A stretch of DNA of 64,000 nt, from the NCBI RefSeq assembly GCF_029203285.1, contig NZ_CP115669.1:3720001-3784000 (forward strand), read 5' to 3'. Both the position numbers and the translations under genes were made by a program. Below are positions 36,084 through 45,643 of the stretch, in pieces (within the stretch, counting starts at the first letter, position 1; each line of letters opens with the position of its first letter). The stretch is from Pseudomonas sp. PSE14. GTDB taxonomy: Bacteria > Pseudomonadota > Gammaproteobacteria > Pseudomonadales > Pseudomonadaceae. The notes under the pieces were generated by a model. It worked only from the letters and a program-made list of their open reading frames with translations, was not told the DNA's origin and searched no databases.

Positions 36084-37082
36084 CTAGAGCCAACGCAGGC
36101 GGCGGAAGATCCACCACTGGAAGGTGGCAATCCCAAGGATCAGCAGGCAGGCCACGGCGAAGCCGTAGGGTGCGCTGGAGCCGGGAATGCCGCCGACGTT
36201 GATACCCAGAAGCCCCGTCACGAAGCTCATGGGCAGGAAAAAGCCGGTAATTATACCCAGCAGATACATGGTGCGGTTCATTCGCTCGGTAATTCGACGA
36301 TGTTCGGCCTCCTGGATCAGGCTGATGCGCTCGCGAACCAGCTCCAGCTCCTCCAGGTTCCGGGTCAGGCGGTTGTACAGCTCGTTCCAGTAGTCGGCGT
36401 CATCGGCGACCGTCCAGGACAGCTTGAACTTGATCATCTGCGCGTAGATATCGCGCTGCGGCGAGAGATAGCGCCGCAACCCGGCAGCCCGCCGGCGCAG
36501 CGTCCGCAGTTGGTGCTGATCGGGAATGCTGCGCTCGTCCTCCTCGATGGCTTCCTCCATGGCGTCGAGCTGGTCGGCCAGACCACCGATCAGCGTATCG
36601 ACCCGGTCGGTGAGGTAATGCGCTAGATACAGCACCACTTCCGACGCCGTCTTCGGGCCGCGCCCGGCCGCGAGGTCGGTGCGCAGGTCGGCCACCGCCT
36701 TGAGCGGGCGCAAACGCAGGGAAATCACCCGTTGCGACTCGGCGTAGACGCGCAGCGACACCATGTCCTCGGGCACCGCTCCGGGGTTCAGGTTCACGCC
36801 CCGCAGGAACAGCAGCAGGCGCTCGCCACCCAGATCGACCAGTCGCGGACGGGTCGCCTCCTCCAGCAGCAGGTCGCAGGCGAACTCGTTGAGCCCGCTG
36901 GACTCACGCAGCCAGGCTTGCGCCTCCGGCACACCGCGGTCCCAGTGCACCCAGAGACTTTCCTCGGGCTTGAGGTCCAGCAACGGCAATTCGTTGCGGG
37001 ATATCTCCCGGGCACCGCCACGCCCATCAAGCACGAAGCCGTCGATCAAGCCACGCTCGGTGCCACTTTCGTATGCCTGCAT
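36084..37082 (-). CDS. cmaX: CorA/ZntB-family transporter CmaX
   Basis: This 332-residue protein is a 2-TM-GxN divalent metal transporter of the CorA/ZntB type. It has a long cytoplasmic N-domain (1-265) with coiled-coil helices near the membrane (LYNRLTRNLEELELVRERISLIQE), TM1 with the GxN signature as GIN rather than GMN (MSFVTGLLGIN, about 288-298), and TM2 near the C-terminus. GIN suggests the ZntB-like branch; the ion is not certain. I chose ATG 37082 because GGGAGAGGG precedes it; the frame is open to 37148. Confidence 0.85.
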   Translation of the reverse strand: MQAYESGTERGLIDGFVLDGRGGAREISRNELPLLDLKPEESLWVHWDRGVPEAQAWLRESSGLNEFACDLLLEEATRPRLVDLGGERLLLFLRGVNLNPGAVPEDMVSLRVYAESQRVISLRLRPLKAVADLRTDLAAGRGPKTASEVVLYLAHYLTDRVDTLIGGLADQLDAMEEAIEEDERSIPDQHQLRTLRRRAAGLRRYLSPQRDIYAQMIKFKLSWTVADDADYWNELYNRLTRNLEELELVRERISLIQEAEHRRITERMNRTMYLLGIITGFFLPMSFVTGLLGINVGGIPGSSAPYGFAVACLLILGIATFQWWIFRRLRWL

Positions 37083-37176
37083 GCCCTCTCCCGCGTTCGC
37101 CCTTGGGGGCGCTCCATGAAAAATGCCGGAAGCCTTCGCTTCCGGCATTGACTCGAACCGCGCTCGGAGGTTCGAT

Positions 37177-37665
37177 TTACTCCGGCATTTTCAACGCTTT
37201 AGGCGAAACGATGATGCCGTTGTTGTCGGCATAGACGAACTCGCCCGGGCGGAAGGTGATGCCACCGAAGGTCACTGCGACGTTCAGGTCGCCGATGCCG
37301 CGCTTGTCGGTCTTCATCGGGTGACTGGCCAGCGCCTGCACGCCCAGGTCGGTCTGGGCGATCACGTCGACGTCACGGATGCAGCCATACACCACGATGC
37401 CTTCCCAGCCGTTCTTCGCCGCCTTCTCGGCCAGCATGTCGCCCAGCAGCGCGCGGCGCAGGGAGCCGCCGCCGTCCACCACCATGACCTTGCCCTTGCC
37501 GTCCTTCTCGACCTGCTCCTTGACCAGCGAGTTGTCCTCGAAGCACTTGATGGTGACGATCTCGCCACCGAAGGAGTCCCGCCCGCCGAAGTTGCTGAAC
37601 ATCGGCTCGACGACCTGGACCAGCTCCGGGTAGGCATCGCACAGATCGGGGGTGACGTAATGCAT
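37177..37665 (-). CDS. rraA: RraA family protein
   Basis: A 162-residue protein with the RraA fold ([56 protein letters not shown]). E. coli RraA inhibits RNase E. Many pseudomonad members keep the GD...R-D metal site of 4-hydroxy-4-methyl-2-oxoglutarate/oxaloacetate aldolases; here GD(M)LA and RD in CIRDVD are present, so either or both activities are possible. It lies just downstream of the hydrolase gene in the same direction. Confidence 0.9.
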   Translation of the reverse strand: MHYVTPDLCDAYPELVQVVEPMFSNFGGRDSFGGEIVTIKCFEDNSLVKEQVEKDGKGKVMVVDGGGSLRRALLGDMLAEKAAKNGWEGIVVYGCIRDVDVIAQTDLGVQALASHPMKTDKRGIGDLNVAVTFGGITFRPGEFVYADNNGIIVSPKALKMPE

Positions 37666-37770
37666 GGAGACGCTCCTCTTGATGAAAACGGATACGGCAA
37701 TCCGGCCCTGACGTGACCGAAAGGCTCACTGGCGTCACAGTCTAACCGCTACGGCGCCAGCGAGGAACGC

Positions 37771-38745
37771 TCAAGCCTGCGCCAGAGCGCCCTGCCCGGC
37801 CGGCAACGCACCGTGCTCCAGCCAGTGCTGCAACAGAGGCCAGACTTCACGCTGCGCGCCCTTGCTGATCAGCATCTCGACATGACCATAGTCTTCGGAG
37901 AATCCATGGCGCTTGCCCAGGCGCAGGTATTCCCGAGCCTCGGAGCCAAACTGCTCCAGCAGTTGGCGACAGGCCCAGGCAGGGTCCTGGTAGTCACCGT
38001 CGGAGGCCACCGCCAGCACCGGCACCTTGACGTTCTGCAGACCGCCCCACCAGTCATTGTCCTTCTCGCCGAAGCGACCGAACAGGCTGTACCAGCGCAG
38101 GGTTTCCAGAGCCAGGCCGAGCGGCTCGTCTTCCGGACCGCGCTTGAGCCTGGAGCCGGACAGCCCGCCCATGCGCTTGAGCAGGAAGCGCCCGCTCCAG
38201 GCCACCGGCGGCAGCTTGAGCGGCCAGTAGGTACGGCTGATCTGGCTGCCACACAGCGCCACGCTGGCCGCCTGCCCGTCTTCCAGATAGCCGCCACCGA
38301 GCGCCGCCGCGAGGGTGATACCGCCCAGGGAATGGCCGATCCAGTGCGGCGCCTGACCACTCTGCTCGACGACGAAGCTGGCGATGGCCGGCAGGTCGAA
38401 GCGCGCATAGTCGGCCACGCGGTTGCGGTCATAGTCCTGGTTGCGCGGAGAAAGCCCGTGCCCGCGCATCTCCGGAATCCAGACGTCGAAGCCGGCACGC
38501 GCCAGATACGGGCCGAAGCCGATGCACCTGGGTGAATACCAGAAGCGGCGGTTGGAAAAGCTGCCGTGCAGAAGGATCACCGGCACGCCACGGGAGCCAT
38601 CGCGCTGCCCGAGACGGGTCAGCACCAGCTCGACACTGGAATCGGGGCTGTTGCCCGGTTTCAAGCGGTATACATCCTCGGTGAGGTCACCGCGGAACTC
38701 TGCGCTCATCAGCGCGACGGGAAAGAGTTGACTGCTGCTTTGCAT
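37771..38745 (-). CDS. Alpha/beta hydrolase
   Basis: This 324-residue alpha/beta-hydrolase has the oxyanion region HGSFSNRRFW (about 60), the nucleophile elbow GHSLGG (about 137-142), an Asp in VASDGDYQDPAW (about 250) and the His in DYGHVEML (about 290). The substrate is unknown; the long N-terminal part and the RFWYSPRCIGFGPYLARAGF segment resemble lipase/esterases of the PA1771 type. ATG 38745 is chosen; GTG 38760 and an inner ATG 38724 are alternatives. No signal peptide is evident. Confidence 0.75.
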   Translation of the reverse strand: MQSSSQLFPVALMSAEFRGDLTEDVYRLKPGNSPDSSVELVLTRLGQRDGSRGVPVILLHGSFSNRRFWYSPRCIGFGPYLARAGFDVWIPEMRGHGLSPRNQDYDRNRVADYARFDLPAIASFVVEQSGQAPHWIGHSLGGITLAAALGGGYLEDGQAASVALCGSQISRTYWPLKLPPVAWSGRFLLKRMGGLSGSRLKRGPEDEPLGLALETLRWYSLFGRFGEKDNDWWGGLQNVKVPVLAVASDGDYQDPAWACRQLLEQFGSEAREYLRLGKRHGFSEDYGHVEMLISKGAQREVWPLLQHWLEHGALPAGQGALAQA

Positions 38746-38760
38746 GGAATCGGCTGGCAC

Positions 38761-38792
38761 AAAAAAGGGCGGGTGAAATCACCCGCCCTTCT
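38761..38792 (-). terminator. ppsA terminator
   Basis: AAGGGCGGGTGA and TCACCCGCCCTT pair on the minus strand and are followed by TTTT, 20 bases after the ppsA stop. Confidence 0.88.
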
Positions 38793-38812
38793 CATGGATG
38801 GTGAAGGAACTG

Positions 38813-41182
38813 TCAGGAGTGGCCTTCGGCGAGGAAGAACCAGGTGTCGAGAACCGAGTCGGGGTTCAGCGACACGCTCTCGATGCCCTGTTCCATCAGC
38901 CACTTGGCGAGGTCCGGGTGGTCCGACGGGCCCTGGCCGCAAATGCCGATGTACTTGCCAGCACGGTTGCACGCCTGGATGGCGTTGGACAGGAGCTTCT
39001 TCACCGCCGGGTTACGTTCGTCGAACAGGTGCGCGACGATGCCCGAGTCACGATCCAGGCCCAGGGTCAGCTGGGTCAGGTCGTTGGAACCAATGGAGAA
39101 GCCGTCGAAGAACTCGAGGAACTCGTCAGCCAGCAGGGCGTTGGACGGCAGTTCGCACATCATGATGACGCGCAGGCCGTTCTCGCCACGCTTGAGACCA
39201 TTGGTGGCCAGCAGGTCGACGACCTGGGAGGCTTCGCCCAGGGTACGTACGAAGGGCACCATCAGCTCGACGTTGGTCAGGCCCATTTCGTTGCGGACCT
39301 TCTTCATCGCGCGGCATTCGAGCTCGAAGCAATCGCGGAAGGACTCACTGATGTAGCGCGAGGCACCACGGAAGCCGAGCATCGGGTTCTCTTCTTCCGG
39401 CTCGTAGAGCTTACCGCCGATCAGGTTGGCGTATTCGTTGGACTTGAAGTCCGACAGACGCACGATGACCTTCTTCGGCCAGAAGGCAGCGGCCAGGGTG
39501 CTGACGCCCTCGACCAGCTTCTCGACGTAGAAGCCGACCGGATCGTCGTAACCGGCAATGCGCTTCTCGACGCTCTCCTTGATGTCCGCCGGCAGGCTGG
39601 CGAAGTTCAGCAGCGCCTTGGGGTGCACGCCGATCATGCGGTTGATGATGAATTCCAGGCGAGCCAGGCCCACGCCTTCGTTCGGCAGCTGGGCGAAGTC
39701 GAAGGCGCGGTCGGGGTTGCCGACGTTCATCATGATCTTGAACGGCAGCTCCGGCATGGCATCGACCGAGTTCTGGCGGATGTCGAAGCCCAGTTCGCCT
39801 TCGTAGATCAGACCGGTGTCGCCTTCGGCGCAGGATACGGTCACACGCTGGCCATCCTTCAGCGCCGCGGTGGCGTTGCCACAGCCGACGACAGCGGGGA
39901 TGCCCAGTTCACGGGCGATGATCGCCGCGTGGCAGGTACGGCCGCCACGGTTGGTGACGATGGCGCTGGCACGCTTCATCACCGGCTCCCAATCCGGGTC
40001 GGTCATGTCGGAGACCAGTACGTCGCCCGGCTGGACCTTGTCCATCTCGGAAACGTCGTGGATCACCTTCACCGGGCCTGCGCCGATGCGCTGGCCGATG
40101 GCGCGGCCTTCCACCAGGACCTTGCCCTTTTCCTTGAGCAGGTAGCGCTCCATCACGGTGGCGCTGACGCGGCTCTTCACGGTCTCGGGGCGGGCCTGGA
40201 CGATGTACAGCTTGCCGTCGTCACCATCTTTGGCCCACTCGATGTCCATCGGACGCTCGTAGTGCTTCTCGATGATCAGGGCCTGCTTGGCCAGCTCGGT
40301 CACTTCGGCGTCGGACAGGGCGAAGCGGGCGCGATCGGCCTTCTCCACGTCGACCACCTTGACCGACTTGCCGGCCTTGGCTTCTTCGCCGTAGACCATC
40401 TTGATGGCCTTGCTGCCCAGGTTGCGACGCAGGATCGCCGGGCGGCCGGCTTCCAGGGTCGGCTTGTGGACGTAGAACTCGTCGGGGTTCACCGCACCCT
40501 GCACCACGGTCTCGCCGAGGCCATAGGCGCCGGTGATGAACACCACGTCACGGAAACCGGATTCGGTGTCCAGGGTGAACATCACGCCGGCGGTGCCGGT
40601 TTCGGAGCGGACCATGCGCTGCACACCGGCGGACAGGGCGACCAGCTTGTGGTCGAAGCCCTGGTGCACGCGGTAGGCGATGGCACGGTCGTTGAAGAGG
40701 GAGGCGAAGACTTCCTTGGCCGCGCGGATCACGTTGTCCACGCCGCGGATGTTCAGGAAGGTCTCCTGCTGGCCGGCGAAGGAGGCGTCCGGCAGGTCTT
40801 CGGCGGTTGCCGAAGAGCGTACGGCAACGGCCATATTGTCGTTGCCGGCGGCCATCTCGGTGAAGGCCTTGCGGATATCGGCGTCGAGCTGGGCCGGGAA
40901 TTCGGCATCCATCACCCATTGGCGGATCTGCGCACCGGTCTTGGCCAGGGCATTCACGTCATCCACATCGAGAGCGTCCAGCGCAGCATGGATGCGATCG
41001 TTAAGGCCGCTCTGCTCGAGGAAGTCACGGTAGGCCTGGGCGGTGGTGGCGAAACCACCTGGTACGGAAACACCAGCACCGGCGAGGTTGCTGATCATTT
41101 CGCCCAGGGATGCGTTCTTGCCCCCCACACGTTCGACATCATGGACGCCGAGCTTATCGAGGGAAACTACGTACTCTACCAA
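38813..41182 (-). CDS. ppsA: Phosphoenolpyruvate synthase
   Basis: PpsA makes PEP from pyruvate and ATP for gluconeogenesis. The 789 residues show the N-terminal ATP-grasp domain ([10 protein letters not shown] about 18, [18 protein letters not shown] about 115). The phosphohistidine domain has [17 protein letters not shown] with its catalytic His (about 420), and the TIM-barrel domain has the metal-binding Glu/Asp and [11 protein letters not shown] (about 750). The start TTG at 41182 gives the known [14 protein letters not shown] beginning with a GGAGA ribosome-binding site; there is no ATG that fits. Divergent from its regulator ppsR. Confidence 0.95.
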   Translation of the reverse strand: MVEYVVSLDKLGVHDVERVGGKNASLGEMISNLAGAGVSVPGGFATTAQAYRDFLEQSGLNDRIHAALDALDVDDVNALAKTGAQIRQWVMDAEFPAQLDADIRKAFTEMAAGNDNMAVAVRSSATAEDLPDASFAGQQETFLNIRGVDNVIRAAKEVFASLFNDRAIAYRVHQGFDHKLVALSAGVQRMVRSETGTAGVMFTLDTESGFRDVVFITGAYGLGETVVQGAVNPDEFYVHKPTLEAGRPAILRRNLGSKAIKMVYGEEAKAGKSVKVVDVEKADRARFALSDAEVTELAKQALIIEKHYERPMDIEWAKDGDDGKLYIVQARPETVKSRVSATVMERYLLKEKGKVLVEGRAIGQRIGAGPVKVIHDVSEMDKVQPGDVLVSDMTDPDWEPVMKRASAIVTNRGGRTCHAAIIARELGIPAVVGCGNATAALKDGQRVTVSCAEGDTGLIYEGELGFDIRQNSVDAMPELPFKIMMNVGNPDRAFDFAQLPNEGVGLARLEFIINRMIGVHPKALLNFASLPADIKESVEKRIAGYDDPVGFYVEKLVEGVSTLAAAFWPKKVIVRLSDFKSNEYANLIGGKLYEPEEENPMLGFRGASRYISESFRDCFELECRAMKKVRNEMGLTNVELMVPFVRTLGEASQVVDLLATNGLKRGENGLRVIMMCELPSNALLADEFLEFFDGFSIGSNDLTQLTLGLDRDSGIVAHLFDERNPAVKKLLSNAIQACNRAGKYIGICGQGPSDHPDLAKWLMEQGIESVSLNPDSVLDTWFFLAEGHS

Positions 41183-41239
41183 GGTGATCTCTCCACTAAG
41201 GTGTTGGAAAAGGTCGTACGGGCCGGTGCGGCGCCACTC

Positions 41240-41257
41240 TTCTGGCCCGGGCCAGAA
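41240..41257. promoter_or_regulatory. 18-bp perfect palindrome between ppsA and ppsR
   Basis: TTCTGGCCCGGGCCAGAA is a perfect palindrome in the 165-bp divergent region between ppsA and ppsR, followed on the plus strand by AAAAA. It may be an operator, or form a short hairpin in the ppsA leader. No known regulator is recognised. Confidence 0.45.
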
Positions 41258-41347
41258 AAATGAGTAAGAATGCCCCGGCAAAGGGCCTTGCAAACGCGCG
41301 GCCTATCATAGCCAAGAAACGTTCCTACCTTAAGGCCCGCAGCGCAT

Positions 41348-42166
41348 ATGAAACGAACTGCATTCTTCATTTCCGATGGCACCGGCATTACTGCCGAAAC
41401 CCTCGGCCAGAGCCTTCTTGCGCAGTTCGAGAACATCAATTTCGTCAAACTGACGCGACCTTACATCGATACCGAAGAAAAAGCGCGCGTCATGGTACAG
41501 CAAATCAACAACGCTGCCGAGGCGGACGGGGCACGCCCGATCATCTTCGATACCATCGTAAACCGCGAGATCCGTTCGGTCCTTGCGCAATCCAACGGTT
41601 TCATGATTGACATCTTCTCGACGTTTTTGTCCCCGCTCGAGCAGGAATTATCCGCCGACTCGTCGTATTCCGTCGGAAAATCCCACAGCATTGGCCACAA
41701 CTCCAATTACATGGAGCGTATCGACGCGGTCAACTTCGCGCTCGACAACGACGACGGCGCCCGCACCCACTACTACGACAAGGCCGACCTGATCCTGGTG
41801 GGCGTGTCGCGCTCCGGCAAGACCCCGACCTGCCTTTATATGGCGTTGCAGTACGGCATCCGCGCGGCGAACTACCCGCTGACCGAGGAAGACATGGAGC
41901 GCCTGCAATTGCCCAACGCGCTCAAGCCCTACAAGCACAAGCTGTTCGGCCTGACCATCGATCCCGACCGGCTGACTTCCATCCGCAACGAGCGCAAACC
42001 CAACAGCCGCTACGCCAGCTTCGCCCAGTGCGAGTTCGAGGTCCGCGAGGTGGAGAACCTGTTCCGCCGCGAGAACATCGCCTACATCAACTCGACGCAT
42101 TTCTCGGTGGAAGAGATCTCCGCCAAGATCCTCGTCGAGAAAGGCGTGGAACGCCGGCTCAAGTAG
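41348..42166 (+). CDS. ppsR: PEP synthase kinase/pyrophosphorylase
   Basis: PpsR (DUF299 family) phosphorylates PpsA in an ADP-dependent reaction and removes the phosphate with Pi, switching PEP synthase off and on. The 272-residue protein has the P-loop-like [10 protein letters not shown] (about 152-161) and the family start [17 protein letters not shown]. It is divergent from ppsA, so enzyme and switch share a control region. Confidence 0.94.
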   Translation: MKRTAFFISDGTGITAETLGQSLLAQFENINFVKLTRPYIDTEEKARVMVQQINNAAEADGARPIIFDTIVNREIRSVLAQSNGFMIDIFSTFLSPLEQELSADSSYSVGKSHSIGHNSNYMERIDAVNFALDNDDGARTHYYDKADLILVGVSRSGKTPTCLYMALQYGIRAANYPLTEEDMERLQLPNALKPYKHKLFGLTIDPDRLTSIRNERKPNSRYASFAQCEFEVREVENLFRRENIAYINSTHFSVEEISAKILVEKGVERRLK

Positions 42167-42195
42167 CCGCCCAACTCTCGAAGTACCCTCAATCG

Positions 42196-42222
42196 ACGGC
42201 CGGTATCCCCGGCCGTTAGTCT
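42196..42222 (+). terminator. Hairpin after ppsR
   Basis: ACGGCCGG and CCGGCCGT pair around a TATCC loop, followed by TAGTCTTT. It is a plausible but weak intrinsic terminator. Confidence 0.5.
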
Positions 42223-42327
42223 TTCGGCAGCCTCTCGCCAACCCGCCTATCATTCTGTAGACCCGAGATTTGCCCGTGGCGTTTTCGACGGGTCGGGCAT
42301 TCCCCGGCACAGGCAAAGGAGAGCGCC

Positions 42328-43929
42328 ATGCGCGAATGTCAGCACCTGATTCTGGCTGCCCTGCTGGCGTTGGCCGGCTGCGACAAGAGCGAGCCGCCCA
42401 ACGCCAAGGTCACCACACCCACGCCCCCAGCCGCCGGCCAACCCGCTGCCGCACCCCCTGCAGCGCCTGCCCCTGCACCGGCAGCCGCGCCAGCGCCACC
42501 CGCTGCTGCGGCGACAGCAGCGCCTCCGGCCGCACCGGCAAATCCGTCTCAGGCTGTATTCAGCACCGAAGAACTCGACCAGATGCTCGCGCCGCTGGCG
42601 CTGTACCCGGACTCCCTGCTGGCCCAAGTGCTGATGGCAACCACTTACCCGGGCAATGTGGCCGATGCAGCCGCCTGGTCCAAGGCCCACCCCGGCGTAA
42701 GCGGCGACGAGGCCGTGAAGCAGGTTGCCAATCAGCCGTGGGACCCGAGCGTCCAGTCGCTGGTGGCGTTCCCTGTCGTATTGGCCACACTGGAACAGGA
42801 CCCCGCCTGGGTTCAACGCGTCGGCGACGCCTTCCTGGCGCAGCCCGACGCCGTGATGGATTCCGTCCAGCGCCTGCGCCGCCAGGCCCAGGCTGCCGGC
42901 AACCTGAAATCCAACGAACAGCAGACCATCAGCATCAAGCCGGCGGCCCCGCCTCCCGCGCAACCAGCTCCCGGCGGCGACACGGTGGTCGTGCAGCAGC
43001 CCGCCCCCTCGCAGACGATCGTCATCGAGCCGACCAACCCGCAGGTGGTCTACGTTCCCAGCTATAACCCCAATCAGGTCTACGGCACCTGGGCCTATCC
43101 CTCCAGCCCGCCGACCTACTACCCGCCTCCGCCCCAATACCAGTACCCCGTCGCTACCGCGCTGGCCACCGGCCTGGCGTTCGGCGCGGGCATCGCCATC
43201 GTCAATTCGCTCTGGGGCGATTGCGACTGGGACGACCATGAGATCGACGTGGATGTAGAGCACTACAACAACTTCAACAGCAACCGGAACGTCAATCGCA
43301 ACGTGAACCGCGAGTTCAACGGCAACCGCGCCACCTGGCGCCATGACCCCACCTACCGCAATGGCGTGCCCTACCGTGACGCGGCCAGCCGCGAGCAGTA
43401 CAACCGCCGGCTGGCAGGCGGCGAGCAGCGCGAGGCATTGCGCGGCTTCGACTCCGCACGCACCCAGGAGCGTGCCCGGGCCCGCGAGAGCCTTGCCCAG
43501 CGCGGCATCACCCCACCGGCGGTGAACAATGAGCAGGCCCGCGAACGCGCCCAGGCTGCCACCCGCGACCTGAGAGACAACCCGCAAGCCCGCGAGCGCG
43601 CGCAGGCCGCCACCCGGGAACTGCGCAACAACCCCGACGCCCGGCAGCGTGCGCAAAGCGTTGCGCAAAACCGCAGCGCCCAGGCACAGCAACGGCCACG
43701 TGCGCAGAACAACTCGCAAATCCGCGAGCAGGCCCGCCAGCAGCGCGCCAGGACCCAGGCGCCGCGGAACAATGCCTTCGTCGGAGCCAACAACCCAAGG
43801 CAATCCCGAGCGTTCTCCGAGCGCGGACAAGCCAGCCGCGCCGTCGCCAGCCGGCCTCAGGCCGCACGCGCCGGGCACACCGTACAACGTCCCGCCCGCG
43901 CATTTTCCGGCGGCGGACGGCGCCGATAG
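42328..43929 (+). CDS. DUF3300 lipoprotein
   Basis: A 533-residue protein with a lipobox (LALAGC, lipidated Cys18) and a Pro/Ala-rich linker (about 30-70). The DUF3300 domain (about 75-250; LDQMLAPLALYPDSLLAQVLMATTYP, WDPSVQSLVAFP, VYVPSYNPNQVYGTW) follows, and the long C-terminal tail is rich in Asn, Arg, Gln and Ala. The tail contains near-repeats such as ARERAQAATRDLRDNPQ. It should be anchored in the envelope. DUF3300 has no known biochemical role. The DUF2950 gene follows ten bases later, an arrangement common to this family. Confidence 0.88.
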   Translation: MRECQHLILAALLALAGCDKSEPPNAKVTTPTPPAAGQPAAAPPAAPAPAPAAAPAPPAAAATAAPPAAPANPSQAVFSTEELDQMLAPLALYPDSLLAQVLMATTYPGNVADAAAWSKAHPGVSGDEAVKQVANQPWDPSVQSLVAFPVVLATLEQDPAWVQRVGDAFLAQPDAVMDSVQRLRRQAQAAGNLKSNEQQTISIKPAAPPPAQPAPGGDTVVVQQPAPSQTIVIEPTNPQVVYVPSYNPNQVYGTWAYPSSPPTYYPPPPQYQYPVATALATGLAFGAGIAIVNSLWGDCDWDDHEIDVDVEHYNNFNSNRNVNRNVNREFNGNRATWRHDPTYRNGVPYRDAASREQYNRRLAGGEQREALRGFDSARTQERARARESLAQRGITPPAVNNEQARERAQAATRDLRDNPQARERAQAATRELRNNPDARQRAQSVAQNRSAQAQQRPRAQNNSQIREQARQQRARTQAPRNNAFVGANNPRQSRAFSERGQASRAVASRPQAARAGHTVQRPARAFSGGGRRR

Positions 43930-43939
43930 GAGACGAATC

Positions 43940-44830
43940 ATGCATTTCGCATCGCGCCTACTGGCGCTCGCCCTCCTGGGCGCACTGCCCTGCAGCCTGC
44001 TGGCGCAGGAAACCTTTCCCACACCGGAAGCCGCCGCCGATGCCTTCGTCGCCGCGCTCGGCACCGAGAAGGCCGACCCGGAGCGCCTGACCGCCCTACT
44101 CGGCAAGGACTGGCGCAGCTACATCCCGCCCGAAGGCATCGACCGGGATGAAGTGGATGCCTTCCTCGCGCATTACAAGGACAAGCACCAGATCGAGAAA
44201 GACGGCCCCGACCGTGCCCACCTGGTAGTCGGCAATGATCCATGGACACTGCCCCTGCCGATCCTGCACCAGAAGCAGGGCTGGGCATTCAACGCCAAGG
44301 CGGGCGGGGAGGAAATTCGCGTCCGCCGCATCGGCCGCAACGAAGAAGCAGCGATAAACGCGGTGCAGGCCTATCACGATGCGCAGATGGACTTTGCCGA
44401 AGTCGACCGCAATGGCGACGGCGTACTGGAATACGCCCAGAAATTTGTCAGCAGCGATGGCCGCCACGACGGCCTGTACTGGCCGCAAGAGGAAGACGGC
44501 GAGGAAAGCCCGCTCGGCCCCCTGTTCGGCGACGAACTCCCGGACGGCGGCTGGCACGGCTACCACTACCGCATACTCACCGCCCAGGGTCCCTCGGCCC
44601 CCGGCGGCGCCTATGACTACCTGATCGGCGGCAAGATGACCCGAGGCTTCGCCCTGATCGCCTGGCCGGTCCGTTATGGCGACACGGGCGTGATGAGCTT
44701 CATGATCAGCCACGACGGGGAGGTCTTCTCCAAGAACCTGGGCCCCAATGGCGACAAGATCGCCCTGAAGATGACCCGCTTCGACCCCGACAGCAGCTGG
44801 AGCGAAGTCAAGGTCCCGGAAAGTCCCTGA
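43940..44830 (+). CDS. DUF2950 periplasmic protein
   Basis: A 296-residue protein with a signal peptide (1-22, SLLAQ-ETFP) and the DUF2950 domain over the rest (NEEAAINAVQAYHDAQMDFAEVDRNGDGVLEYAQKF, GYHYRILTAQGPSAPGGAYDY, FALIAWPVRYGDTGVMSF). DVDRNGDG-type residues look like a calcium loop. Function unknown; it pairs with the DUF3300 gene, starting just after a GGAGACG ribosome-binding site. Confidence 0.87.
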   Translation: MHFASRLLALALLGALPCSLLAQETFPTPEAAADAFVAALGTEKADPERLTALLGKDWRSYIPPEGIDRDEVDAFLAHYKDKHQIEKDGPDRAHLVVGNDPWTLPLPILHQKQGWAFNAKAGGEEIRVRRIGRNEEAAINAVQAYHDAQMDFAEVDRNGDGVLEYAQKFVSSDGRHDGLYWPQEEDGEESPLGPLFGDELPDGGWHGYHYRILTAQGPSAPGGAYDYLIGGKMTRGFALIAWPVRYGDTGVMSFMISHDGEVFSKNLGPNGDKIALKMTRFDPDSSWSEVKVPESP

Positions 44831-44874
44831 GCCTCAACGCCCGCCCGCGGCAGCCAGGCTGTCGAGAGCGGGTG

Positions 44875-44916
44875 CAGCGACTGCCCCTGCGTCTACTGTG
44901 CACGGGGCAGTCGCTG
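44875..44916. repeat. 13-bp inverted repeat downstream of DUF2950 gene
   Basis: CAGCGACTGCCCC and GGGGCAGTCGCTG are perfectly inverted around 16 bases. No T-tract follows, so it is at best a poor terminator; it may protect the mRNA 3' end. The rest of this 269-bp gap holds a possible -10 box (TAGAAT near 44971) for the protease gene. Confidence 0.5.
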
Positions 44917-45099
44917 ACAAATACCCTGCCAAGAGACCAACCGACTGTCGCCACGTAAAAACCACATGGTAGAATTCGCCGCGCTATTGCCTGGCGTCCC
45001 TGGGCCCAGCCCGGTGGCAATCCGGCCATGTCCGAGCGAGGGTGACGACCGGGACACCCACTTTTCCAAGGCTTTGCGGCCACCCACTCATCAAGACCC

Positions 45100-45639
45100 A
45101 TGAGAATCAAGCCCACTGCCCTGCTGCTCCTGAGCATCGTCCTGTTTTCCGGCGTCAGCGCCGCTGCCGGCAAGACCGTCTACGGTCTGAACGAATACGC
45201 CCGCATCGACGATCTGAGCCTGGAGCTGGCCGCCAAGCTCGACACCGGCGCCAAGACCGCCTCGCTCAGCGCCCGCGACATCAAGCGCTTCAAGCGCGAC
45301 GGCGAGACCTGGGTACGCTTCTACCTGGCCACCGACACCGCCGACAGCCAGCCGATCGAAAAGCCCCTGGCCCGCATCAGCAAGATCAAGCGCCGTCATG
45401 GCGACTACGACCCTGACGAAGGCAAGGACTATACCGCCCGCCCGGTGATCGAGCTGGACGTCTGCATGGGCAAGGTCCGACGCACCATCGAAGTGAACCT
45501 TACCGACCGCAGCGCCTTCCAATACCCGCTTCTGATCGGCTCCGACGCGCTCAAGCGCTTCGGCGCCCTGGTCGACCCGAGCCTGAAATACGCTGCCGGC
45601 AAGCCCGGCTGCCAACCCGTAGCGAAACCTGCCGAGTAA
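45100..45639 (+). CDS. Exported retropepsin-like aspartic protease (RimB/DUF785 family)
   Basis: This 179-residue protein has a signal peptide (1-23) and then the single-domain retropepsin-like fold (PF05618, long annotated as ATP-dependent zinc protease). The catalytic loop is DTGAKTAS (Asp48), followed by the Leu-rich strand VIELDVCMGK. Such proteases probably act as dimers. It starts a tightly packed trio with a membrane transglutaminase-like protein (four bases later) and an ATP-grasp ligase. Aravind and colleagues described this gene set as a peptide-modification system in amidoligase surveys; no substrate is known to me. Confidence 0.85.
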   Translation: MRIKPTALLLLSIVLFSGVSAAAGKTVYGLNEYARIDDLSLELAAKLDTGAKTASLSARDIKRFKRDGETWVRFYLATDTADSQPIEKPLARISKIKRRHGDYDPDEGKDYTARPVIELDVCMGKVRRTIEVNLTDRSAFQYPLLIGSDALKRFGALVDPSLKYAAGKPGCQPVAKPAE

Positions 45640-45643
45640 TCCC

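Noticed and set aside
38798..41263. 821-residue plus-strand ORF opposite ppsA
   Set aside because: Shadow of ppsA; no ribosome-binding site or recognisable domain.
44831..45099. Inverted repeat at 44875-44916 as a terminator
   Set aside because: The stem is strong but no T-tract follows, so it was recorded as a repeat only.
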